Shown here in pieces: positions 30,971-37,440 of a stretch of 37,440 bases of DNA (positions within the stretch are counted from its first letter, which is position 1; the number at the start of each line of letters is the position of its first letter). The stretch spans positions 1 through 37,440 of the forward strand of contig NZ_RYZH01000057.1 in NCBI RefSeq assembly GCF_003977685.1, read 5' to 3'. The notes under the pieces were generated by a model. It was not told the DNA's origin, made no database searches, and was given only the letters and a program-made list of their open reading frames with translations. Source of the DNA: Tautonia sociabilis. Its GTDB lineage: Bacteria; Planctomycetota; Planctomycetia; Isosphaerales; Isosphaeraceae. The translations under genes and the position numbers were made by a program.

Positions 30971-31207
30971 TCAGGGCGCGTCGATGGCCGCCGCCTGGCT
31001 CTCGGGCCGTTCGTCCCCGAGCCCGGCGGTCATGAGGGCCTTCGAGGGCGATCCGTCCTGGTAGCGGACGACTCTGGCAGAGTTGAAGGGGGAATCGGAC
31101 GCCGCCCCGTTCGAGGGGGCGATCTGGCTGACATAGATGCCGATGGCCGAGGCGATCAGGGCCAGGTGCAGTCTTGCGTCGGCGAGCCAGCCGAGCCAGT
31201 TCGACAT
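30971..31207 (-). CDS. Small membrane-anchored hypothetical protein
   Basis: A 78-residue protein of no recognised family. One hydrophobic helix, LHLALIASAIGIYVSQIA (about residues 13-30), is followed by a polar tail of about 45 residues (SARVVRYQDGSPSKALM). ATG at 31205-31207 is chosen because GGGAGGGAGG lies directly upstream; a longer start at 31225 would skip it. It is upstream of dnaA on the same strand, but the spacer is over 270 bases and dnaA has its own promoter. Confidence 0.65.
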   Translation of the reverse strand: MSNWLGWLADARLHLALIASAIGIYVSQIAPSNGAASDSPFNSARVVRYQDGSPSKALMTAGLGDERPESQAAAIDAP

Positions 31208-31439
31208 GACCTCCCTCCCGAGCAACTCCCGGAGCGGCGGGCGGGCGGCGCTCCCGTCCGGGGCGCTCCGTCGTCGTCGCCGGAGGCCCGATGCGCGGCT
31301 GGGCGCTCGCCCGTCGCATCGCTCGCCGCTCCCTTCGGGAACCTAGGGCGCGAACGGCGATCGGGCGACCACTTGCCGACCTGGCCCGAGCGTTCGGCCG
31401 GTTGGGAGGGCGAGAGCTGAGAAGAAGTGGGGGACGGGT

Positions 31440-31685
31440 TTAGTTGTCCATCGCGCAGAAGCCGCCGCCACAGCCCATCGCGCCGCAGCCGCCGGAAGCG
31501 GGGGAGTCGCAGACGGGCAGCGACGGGCCGGGGGAGGAGCCGGCACGGGCGGCGGCGGGGACGCTGAACTGCTTGGTCAACGCCTGGGCGCCGCAGGAGG
31601 GGCAGGTGGGGCGGTCCGAGGAGCCCCGGACCAGGGCCTCGAAGTCCCGGCCGCAGGAGTCGCAGCGGTACTCGTAGAGGGGCAT
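31440..31685 (-). CDS. FmdB-type zinc-ribbon protein
   Basis: An 81-residue small regulatory-type protein. It begins MPLYEYRCDSCGRDFEALV and has a second pair, CPSCG, at about residues 28-32, forming the FmdB/CxxC zinc ribbon. LTKQFSVPAA, the usual end of the domain, follows. The C-terminus is unusual, with several more Cys in a Gly-rich tail (GGCGAMGCGGGFCAM), perhaps another metal site. FmdB was named for a methanogen formamidase region, but the function of most homologs is unknown. It has its own consensus -10 (31774-31779) and is divergent from nnrE. Confidence 0.88.
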   Translation of the reverse strand: MPLYEYRCDSCGRDFEALVRGSSDRPTCPSCGAQALTKQFSVPAAARAGSSPGPSLPVCDSPASGGCGAMGCGGGFCAMDN

Positions 31686-31773
31686 CGTCGTCGGGCCTCG
31701 CAGTCGTGTCGGAAGTTGGTTCGGGGGCCGAGCGGACCGGAGCGGCGGTCGTCGGATCGGCGATGTCGGGGGT

Positions 31774-31804
31774 ATTATAGGGCTCGCCGATGCCGGCTCG
31801 TCAA
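31774..31804 (-). promoter_or_regulatory. Promoter of the fmdB-like gene; symmetric -10
   Basis: On the minus strand, TTGACG (31799-31804) and a perfect TATAAT (31774-31779) are spaced by 19 bases. The plus strand reads TATTAT at 31773-31778, so the same bases could serve as a -10 for the divergent nnrE gene. Confidence 0.5.
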
Positions 31805-31887
31805 CGCGGGCGACGGTCAGGCGGCGCGTCCGATCGGGGAGGATCGGGCCGCCGAGCGACGACTCCCCGGACGAAGGAGACGACCCC

Positions 31888-32571
31888 GTGGCACCGTTAC
31901 CGCTTCGCCCCCTGTCCCGGGCCGAGGTCCGCGGCATCGACGCGAGGGCCGCCGGGGAGCTGGGCCTGCCGACGCTGGTGTTGATGGAGAACGCCGGCCG
32001 GGGGGCCGCCGATCGGCTCGTCGAGCGCGCCGGCCCCGAGCCCCGCCGCGTGCTGGTCCTCTGCGGGCCGGGCAACAACGGCGGCGACGGCGGCGTGGCC
32101 GCCCGCCACCTCGACGCCCGGGGCTGGCCGGTCCGGGTGCGGTGGACGGTCGCCGCCGATCGGCTCCGGGGGGATGCGCTGGCGCAGTTTGGGATCCTGG
32201 AGCGGGCCGGGTTCGACCAGCGATCGGTCGCCGACCCGGCCGAGCTGGCCCCGGATCTGTCCTGGGCCGATTGGGTCGTCGACGGCCTGCTCGGCACCGG
32301 GTTGACGCGGGAGGTCGAGGGGCCGCTCCGGGGGGTGATCGAGGCCGTCAACGCCTCCGGCCGTCCCGTCCTGGCGCTCGACTTGCCCTCGGGCCTCGAC
32401 TGCGATGCCGGCCGCCCGCTGGGAGCCGCCGTGCGGGCAGCGGTGACGGTCAGCTTCGTCTCCCGCAAGCTTGGCTTCGACGCCCCGGGGGCGTCGGCCT
32501 TCACCGGGGAGGTGGTCGTTGAGGGCATCGGCGTCCCCTCCCGGCTGCTGGAGCCGTTCCGGGAGGGGTGA
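31888..32571 (+). CDS. nnrE: NAD(P)H-hydrate epimerase (YjeF N-terminal domain)
   Basis: Repairs damaged nicotinamide cofactors by epimerising R-NAD(P)HX to the S form. It has 227 residues, so only the epimerase domain is present; the ADP/ATP-dependent dehydratase domain that is fused in E. coli NnrD/YjeF is absent and must be encoded elsewhere. Motifs are MENAGRGAAD, CGPGNNGGDGGVAARHL (nucleotide-binding loop), DGLLGTGLTREVEGP (catalytic Asp region), ALDLPSGLDCDAGRPLG and VSFVSRKLGF. The start is GTG 31888 with AAGGAG upstream. The gene ends 20 bases before the convergent beta-helix gene. Confidence 0.94.
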   Translation: MAPLPLRPLSRAEVRGIDARAAGELGLPTLVLMENAGRGAADRLVERAGPEPRRVLVLCGPGNNGGDGGVAARHLDARGWPVRVRWTVAADRLRGDALAQFGILERAGFDQRSVADPAELAPDLSWADWVVDGLLGTGLTREVEGPLRGVIEAVNASGRPVLALDLPSGLDCDAGRPLGAAVRAAVTVSFVSRKLGFDAPGASAFTGEVVVEGIGVPSRLLEPFREG

Positions 32572-32591
32572 GGCGAGGAGGCCGGCCGGGG

Positions 32592-34400
32592 TCAGGGGGA
32601 CGGGCGGGCCGCCCAGGCCAGGAGGCGTTGGGTCGCGGGAGAGGGGGGGAGATCGCCTCGGGAGGCGCGTTCCCGGAGGGCGTCGCGCAGGGTCCGGGCC
32701 GGCGAACGGGGTCGGCTTGGTCGCGGCAGGGCTTGCCGGGAGACCGGAGCCGAGGGGGCCGGCTCCGCGGCCGGGTCGGCCGCGATCACCGAGGAGGAGG
32801 AGGCGGGGGGCGGGTCGCCGAGCGCCGACGGCGGGGGACTGGTGTTGGTTAGGGAGAAGCCGGCGATGCGGTCGCCGCCGGAGACGGCCGCGACGGTGTA
32901 GGAGCCGGGCACGTCGCCGGCCACGGCCTGGACGCTGGCCAGGCCCCGGGAATCGATCACGACCGGGTTGCCGGAGACGATCGCCGAGGAGCCGGCCGCC
33001 GGGGGGGAGAAAATGACGACCCCGCCGGCCGCGGGCACGTCGTCCCGGGGGGAGACGGAGACGACCAGCGGCTCGGGGAACGGCGACCCGGACGGGGCGG
33101 ACTGGCCGCTGCCGGAGACGACCGTCAGGTCGACCCCCCGCGACTCGAAGGCGCCGATGTCGGTGGCGTCCCGAGGCCGGTCGACGCCCCGGGGATCCTT
33201 CGGGAACGACTCGGAGTAGACCCCCGCGTCGATCGCCGGGCTGCCGGGGAGCAGGGCGTGGAGGAGGATCGAGTTGCCGTAATCGGCCAGGGGGGCGAGC
33301 AGCGGGTCGACGCCGACCCGGTCGCTGGGCTGGGTCGGGATGTCGGGAGGCGTTCCGAAGAGGTTGTTGCCGAGGGACTCGAAGGGGCCGGTCTGCACGT
33401 CGAGGTCGCCTCCCGGGTTGCCGGCCACGATGCTCGACTGGATCGTCGGGGTTTCGATCCGCACCGGCACGACGGTCGCGGGGACGCCCCGGCTCAGGTT
33501 GCTGAAGATCCCTCCCCCGATGCGGTTGGCGCGGTTCTCGGCGATCGTGCTGTTGCGGATCGTCAGGGTTTGGGCGTTGAAGATCCCCCCTCCCCGACCG
33601 GCCGGCACCTGGCCCCCGGCGATGATGAACCCCTCGGCGACGTTGTTGCTGACGGTGCAGGTCCGCAGGGTGAGGTTGTTGATGTTGTAGATGCCGCCCC
33701 CTTCGCGGTTGGCCCGGTTGCCGACGATGCTGCTGGTCTGGAGCGTGACGTGGCCGGCGTTGTAGAGGCCCCCTCCCCGGCCGACCCCGCTGGGGCCGAA
33801 GCCGAGCGTCGCGTCTGCCTCGACCACGTTGCCCGAGATGGTCGCCTGGTTGCTCCCGAAGACATGCTCGTTGTAGATGCCCCCGCCCTGGAATCGGGCC
33901 GTGTTGCCCGAGACGGTGCAGAGGTTCATCACCAGGCTTCCCTGGTTGAAGATGCCCCCCCCCAGGTCGGCCCGGCCCCCCGAGATGACCAGCCACTCCA
34001 GCTTGACCACCGCGTCCTCGGCGATCGTCAGGATGCGGAACTCCGGCGTCTCGGGGGACGGATCCCGGCTGATCGTCACCGGGTTCCCGGAGGGTCCGGT
34101 GATGTCCAGCTCCCCCCGGAGCGCGGGGAGCGGCGCGGTGAGGACGATCGCGTCGCCGGCCGAGGGGGCGAACTCGATCGTGTCCTTCTCCCGGGAGCGG
34201 TTGGCCTGCTCGATGGCGTCTCGCAGGGAGCCCTCGCCGCTGTCGGCGGGGGAGGTGACGGTGAAGGTCGCCAGCAGCTGGCGAGGTTCCAGCGCCTCCG
34301 GCCTCGGGACGATCGCCCGGGCCCGGACGAGGGCCCTCCCGCCCGAGGCTCCCCGATCGCCGGGGGCCGCGCCGATCCGCTTCCACCAGGACGATCTCAT
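32592..34400 (-). CDS. Secreted right-handed beta-helix repeat protein
   Basis: A 602-residue surface or secreted protein. Near the N-terminus, RPEALEPRQLLATFTVTS (about residues 33-50) matches the LEPRxLLA-type motif that starts many planctomycete extracellular proteins. GEGSLRDAIEQAN is the SLREAI-like motif of polymorphic-membrane-type beta-helix proteins. From about 100 to 330 there are repeated turns (GGGIFNQ, GGGIYNE, GGGLYNA, GGGIYNI, GGGIFNA, GGGIFSN), each followed by a strand with SGN, VGN or ENR. DPLLAPLADYG and PGSPAIDAG close the helix. An Ig-like domain lies at about 400-500, and the tail is Pro/Ser/Arg-rich. No PEP-CTERM or other anchor is seen at the C-terminus. ATG 34398-34400 is chosen; an open frame continues to 34499. 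Confidence 0.88.
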   Translation of the reverse strand: MRSSWWKRIGAAPGDRGASGGRALVRARAIVPRPEALEPRQLLATFTVTSPADSGEGSLRDAIEQANRSREKDTIEFAPSAGDAIVLTAPLPALRGELDITGPSGNPVTISRDPSPETPEFRILTIAEDAVVKLEWLVISGGRADLGGGIFNQGSLVMNLCTVSGNTARFQGGGIYNEHVFGSNQATISGNVVEADATLGFGPSGVGRGGGLYNAGHVTLQTSSIVGNRANREGGGIYNINNLTLRTCTVSNNVAEGFIIAGGQVPAGRGGGIFNAQTLTIRNSTIAENRANRIGGGIFSNLSRGVPATVVPVRIETPTIQSSIVAGNPGGDLDVQTGPFESLGNNLFGTPPDIPTQPSDRVGVDPLLAPLADYGNSILLHALLPGSPAIDAGVYSESFPKDPRGVDRPRDATDIGAFESRGVDLTVVSGSGQSAPSGSPFPEPLVVSVSPRDDVPAAGGVVIFSPPAAGSSAIVSGNPVVIDSRGLASVQAVAGDVPGSYTVAAVSGGDRIAGFSLTNTSPPPSALGDPPPASSSSVIAADPAAEPAPSAPVSRQALPRPSRPRSPARTLRDALRERASRGDLPPSPATQRLLAWAARPSP

Positions 34401-34895
34401 CCCGTCCCCCCGCTCCCGAGCCAAGTTCCGATCGCCACGCCGGCCGCCCTGTCCCATTGCGCCCGGCCACCGGGTCCGGACGCGCGAGCCGAGGTCCACC
34501 TGGAATGATCGGATCGGCTGGGCGGGTTCGATCAGCTTTTCGGGCCGGAGCGTGGTTGCCGATCTCCCGGAAGTGCCCGGCCCCGATCAACGGGACGAGG
34601 GATGACCGGAGGCCAGGGAGTCCGTGCCGCAAGGTCGTTCTCGATCCCGCCCGGAGGATGGCCCGCGGAGGCAGGAGCCCGAACGGCCCGAGGCTCCATT
34701 GTCGTCGAGGAGGAGGGCGTCGTAGACTGGGCCCCGGTTGTGATCCCGGATCGCACGCAGGGATGAGGATTCGAGGATCGGGGGGCTCGGGGCCGATCCG
34801 GCCCCGCGCTCCCCGCCCCGAAGGTCCCGTCATCCCGGGATTCCGGGATGACTCGGGGATCGATGGAATCGCTCCTGGGATGGGGGGCCGCGCTC
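34401..34895. other. Divergent spacer between beta-helix and hypothetical secreted protein genes
   Basis: About 500 bases with no supported gene and no strong repeats. The promoters of both flanking genes must lie here, but none was clear. Confidence 0.5.
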
Positions 34896-35957
34896 ATGAT
34901 TCGCCTCGGATGGCTTGGGATCCTGGCCGCGGCGCTGGCGCCGGGCGTGGCGTCGGCGCAGTTCGGTGGCGGGGGAGGCGGGGGATCTCCGCTGGGGAGG
35001 GCGGGGAAGGCGTTCACGGTGGAAGTGGAGGTCGCCGGCGGGAAGAAGGTGGTCGGGCCGATGGCGATCGCCCCGGTCGAGGTGCGGTGCGACTTCGGCC
35101 GCTACGCGATCCGGCCGGAGAAGATCCGGACGATCCGGCTGGAGGCCGATCCCGCCCAGGCCCCGCCGCGAGACGGCTCCGGCGGCGTCCTGATTCCCGG
35201 GGCGGTGGTGGCGACCTCGGGCGAGGAGGTGGCGGGCGTGGTCACGGTGCCGCAGGGGTGGGCGATCGAGACGGACCTGGGCACCCTGACGCTCGACCCG
35301 ACCAAGGTGACGTCGATCACTCTCGTGCCCGAGCCGATCTCGGCGGCTCGGCCGGCCGCTCCCCGACCAGAGGAGACGCCGGCGGGAGCGGGAGCGGGAG
35401 CGGGGGTGGGAGCCGATCGGGCGGCGGTGATGCAAATTGGCCGCGCCTTCTGGGCGATCTCGGCGGCGGGGGACCGGGTGGCGGTGCGGCACCCGGAGTC
35501 GGGCGAAACAAGGGCGATCGACCTGCCGGCCTCGGCGGAGAAGCCGCTGAAGGTGGTGCCGGTCTCCGGCGTCAACCTGGCCGCGTTGCAGGTGGAGGGG
35601 GCCGAGGTGGGCCGGATCGCCGTCTTCGACTTCCGGCGGGGAGGCCGCTGGCACGCGATGGATCTGCGTGAGCCGGTGGCGGGCATCGCCGCCCCGATCG
35701 TCAACACCTCGGTTGTCGCCTACGACCTTGGCCGGTTCATCTACGCCTTCGGCGCCGAGGCGGGCCGGTGGGGCGTGCTGGAGCTTCCCGAGGGGGCGGA
35801 GGCGGTCGCCCCGGTGGTGGGGGCCGACTCGGTCGTCGTCCGGCTGCCGGATCGGATCCACACCTTCTCGTCCTCCCGGGGAGAGTGGACGAGCACCGGC
35901 CCCGCCGAGTTGCTCGGCCCCGCCGTGGGCGCCGGGGGCGTCGGGACGCCGCGGTGA
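34896..35957 (+). CDS. Secreted hypothetical protein
   Basis: A 353-residue exported protein of unknown function. The signal peptide MIRLGWLGILAAALAPGVASA ends before QFGGGGGGGS, a Gly run. An N-terminal domain of about 90 residues includes VRCDFGRYAIRPEKIRTIRL and WAIETDLGTLTLDPTKVTSI, resembling small beta domains of planctomycete secreted proteins. A Gly/Ala linker (AGAGAGAGVGA) follows. The C-terminal half has repeated hydrophobic strands (VAVRHPESGETRAI, RIAVFDFRRGGRW, FIYAFGAEAGRWGVL) consistent with a partial beta-propeller. ATG 34896 best fits the signal peptide. Alternatives are 34863 and 34848, which would add a further N-terminal stretch. It ends 355 bases before the convergent DUF697-like gene. 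Confidence 0.75.
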   Translation: MIRLGWLGILAAALAPGVASAQFGGGGGGGSPLGRAGKAFTVEVEVAGGKKVVGPMAIAPVEVRCDFGRYAIRPEKIRTIRLEADPAQAPPRDGSGGVLIPGAVVATSGEEVAGVVTVPQGWAIETDLGTLTLDPTKVTSITLVPEPISAARPAAPRPEETPAGAGAGAGVGADRAAVMQIGRAFWAISAAGDRVAVRHPESGETRAIDLPASAEKPLKVVPVSGVNLAALQVEGAEVGRIAVFDFRRGGRWHAMDLREPVAGIAAPIVNTSVVAYDLGRFIYAFGAEAGRWGVLELPEGAEAVAPVVGADSVVVRLPDRIHTFSSSRGEWTSTGPAELLGPAVGAGGVGTPR

Positions 35958-36312
35958 TCCGGGGGCCGGCCGCTGCCTCGGCGCTGGTCTCGGGTCGAAC
36001 TCCGGCTCGATCGCTCGGCTCGGACGATTTCGACGGGGAGGCCGGGGTTGTGTCGGCCCCGGCGGATGGCCGGGGTTTGGCTGCCTCGGATTCCGGCTGC
36101 GGAACCCGAGCGGTCGGGGCCCCGGTACGGACGGGTGGAAGACACGCGGGGACACCCATCCGAGGGGAGAGCCGCCGAACCGACGGGTGCGGAGGATCTC
36201 ATCCCTTCCCGAGGGGGCCATCGGGGTGAGCGGGCATCGCGCGCTCGCCGGATGGCAGCGCCCGGCGTCGTCGAAGAAAGAAGGAATGGTCGATGGCCCG
36301 GGTCGTCGGGGA
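35958..36312. other. Convergent spacer without gene
   Basis: About 355 bases between convergent stops. No terminator with a T run, no repeat and no supported reading frame was found. Confidence 0.5.
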
Positions 36313-37440
36313 TCAGGGGCGGATCGGCCGCAAGGAGCGGAGGGCGAAGCGGCCGAAGCGGCGGAGCAGCAGGCCGTTGACCGTGCCCTGGGTGACGCCG
36401 GAGGAGACTCGGGAGAGGGCCGACCGGGCGATCTGGGCGCCGATGAGGTCGTGCAGCTGCTCGAAGGCCTGGTCGGCGGCGGCGTCGGCGAAGTCCTCCA
36501 GGCGGCCGGCGACGAAGGTGTTGGCGAAGACGTGGAGGGTGATCTTCAGGGTCGACCAGGAGTCGGCCCGCAAGTGGTAGAGGCGGCAGAGGGCGCCGAT
36601 GAGGTGGTAGGCGTTGGCGGCGACGATCAGGCCGTCGAGGAAGCCGGTGGGGACGACCGCCGTTTTCCAGCCGACCGAGACAGCGTGCCGGGTGATGATC
36701 GCGCCGGCCAGCTCGTCGAGCGGGGCGAGGATCCGGTTTTCGAACTCGTGGACCCAGTCGGCGTCGGTGGCGTGGTCGTGGGAGAGGAGCCGATCGCGCT
36801 GGGCGAGCAGGCGGTCGACGCGCTCCCGGGCGGCGTCGCGGTTGCCGCCGAGGGTCGCCGCCAGGAAGCGTCGGTGGCGGGCGTCGGTCGGGTAGCGTTC
36901 GAGGAACTCGCGGAGCCGGCGCTTGGCCAGCGCGACGTTGCGCCGGGCCTGGAGCTGCACCGATCGCCGGGAGGACAGGCTGTCGGCCCGGTCCAGCCGC
37001 AGGCCCGGCGAGACGGGCAGCACCAGGTACCGCCACACCAGCCCGACGGCCGAGATGGCGAAGAGCAGGCCGAGCGCCGCCGCCAGGACGTAGCCGATCT
37101 CCCTCAGGATCGGCGGCCAGCCGGCCAGCGTGTCCAGGAAGAGGGCCGCCTGCGAGGCGACGAACAGCAGCAGGACGGCCGTCGCCATCAGCACCAGCAG
37201 CACGCCGGCGCCCCGGTCTCGGCGGTCGCGGTCGGCCTCGTCCTCCTGCTCGCTGTCGACCGGGTCGTCCGGGCCGTCGGCGAACGCTCGGATGGGGCCG
37301 AGCAGCGCCTCGTCCAGGGACGGGGTGGGGATGCCGGAGTCGACGGGGCGGGATCGCCGCTGGGTCGAGGCGGGACCGTCGCGGTCGTCTTCGGGAGCGT
37401 GGTCCGTCGCCTGGGTTGTCGCGGCGTGGGCCGGGGCGGG
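36313..37440 (-). CDS. DUF697 / YcjF-like membrane protein (5' end beyond window)
   Basis: At least 376 codons; the frame is open to the window edge, so the true start lies outside. The visible N-terminal part is hydrophilic and acidic, with a PTPSLDEALLGPIRAFADG-like segment and a PVDSEQEDEADRDRR stretch. Two transmembrane helices follow: VLLVLMATAVLLLFVASQAALFL and IGYVLAAALGLLFAISAVGLVW. A helical region with many Arg/Asp/Glu comes next. The C-terminal DUF697 domain has GWKTAVVPTGFLDGLIVAANA, YHLIGALCRLYHLRA and VNGLLLRRFGRFALRSLRPI, resembling E. coli YcjF. YcjF often accompanies a GTPase, YcjX; if present it would be beyond the right edge. A GTG at 37201-37203 would wrongly cut off the acidic N-terminus. 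Confidence 0.82.
   Translation of the reverse strand, partial: PAPAHAATTQATDHAPEDDRDGPASTQRRSRPVDSGIPTPSLDEALLGPIRAFADGPDDPVDSEQEDEADRDRRDRGAGVLLVLMATAVLLLFVASQAALFLDTLAGWPPILREIGYVLAAALGLLFAISAVGLVWRYLVLPVSPGLRLDRADSLSSRRSVQLQARRNVALAKRRLREFLERYPTDARHRRFLAATLGGNRDAARERVDRLLAQRDRLLSHDHATDADWVHEFENRILAPLDELAGAIITRHAVSVGWKTAVVPTGFLDGLIVAANAYHLIGALCRLYHLRADSWSTLKITLHVFANTFVAGRLEDFADAAADQAFEQLHDLIGAQIARSALSRVSSGVTQGTVNGLLLRRFGRFALRSLRPIRP

Overview
The window is a very GC-rich (roughly 70% or more) bacterial chromosome segment. Several lineage markers point to the Planctomycetes, most likely the Isosphaeraceae/Tautonia/Paludisphaera neighbourhood; this is inferred from protein families, with no database search. 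The markers are a DUF1559 prepilin-like protein with the H-X9-DG motif, a PEP-CTERM surface protein, a secreted beta-helix protein starting with an LEPRQLLA-type motif, two ECF sigma/anti-sigma sets, and a proline-rich secreted protein whose C-terminal domain resembles one seen in planctomycete proteins. No phage, plasmid, insertion sequence or CRISPR array was recognised. It reads as ordinary core and accessory chromosome with unusual intergenic DNA.

Layout, left to right. 0.2-1.7 kb: hpt and a PEP-CTERM protein, both minus strand. 2.4-4.9 kb: an ECF sigma factor, a 750-base gap, a zinc-finger anti-sigma-like membrane protein and a small anchored protein. 5.1-6.5 kb: larE and a triple zinc-ribbon protein. 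6.6-9.6 kb, minus strand: small lipoprotein, DUF1559 prepilin-like protein, glgC. 9.8-14.1 kb, plus strand: DUF5131 (phage Gp37/Gp68-like) protein, PHB-depolymerase-like esterase, four-helix membrane protein, secreted alkaline phosphatase. 14.1-15.1 kb: about 1 kb without a gene. 15.1-18.2 kb: secreted M2 (ACE-like) peptidase, tRNA-Arg(CCG) with a promoter and a strong terminator, two small membrane proteins. 18.5-20.8 kb: second ECF sigma/anti-sigma pair (minus) and a divergent double-GNAT protein. 20.9-25.5 kb, minus strand: phoU, proline-rich secreted protein, guaB. 26.1-28.9 kb: gyrA. A 209-base 5/7-mer array follows, then dnaA (minus). 31.0-37.4 kb: small membrane protein, fmdB-type zinc ribbon, divergent nnrE, beta-helix protein, secreted hypothetical protein, and a DUF697/YcjF-like membrane protein that runs off the right edge.

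Functional links are mostly local. Each sigma factor sits with its own predicted membrane anti-sigma, one pair with overlapping genes. The DUF1559 protein is followed by a small lipoprotein. The esterase and the membrane protein overlap ATGA-style. phoU and the alkaline phosphatase share a phosphate theme but are 7 kb apart. Replication/topology (dnaA, gyrA) and purine metabolism (hpt, guaB) genes are present without their usual operon partners.

The most unusual feature is in the spacers. At least six intergenic regions contain degenerate tracts with an exact 5-base period, consensus about CGAMY. In four of them this consensus reads in the sense direction of the next gene. In the larE/zinc-ribbon spacer the period fills the whole gap. 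A separate GGAGC/GGAGGGC array lies between gyrA and dnaA. GyrA also carries Asn and Pro at the two classical quinolone-resistance positions.
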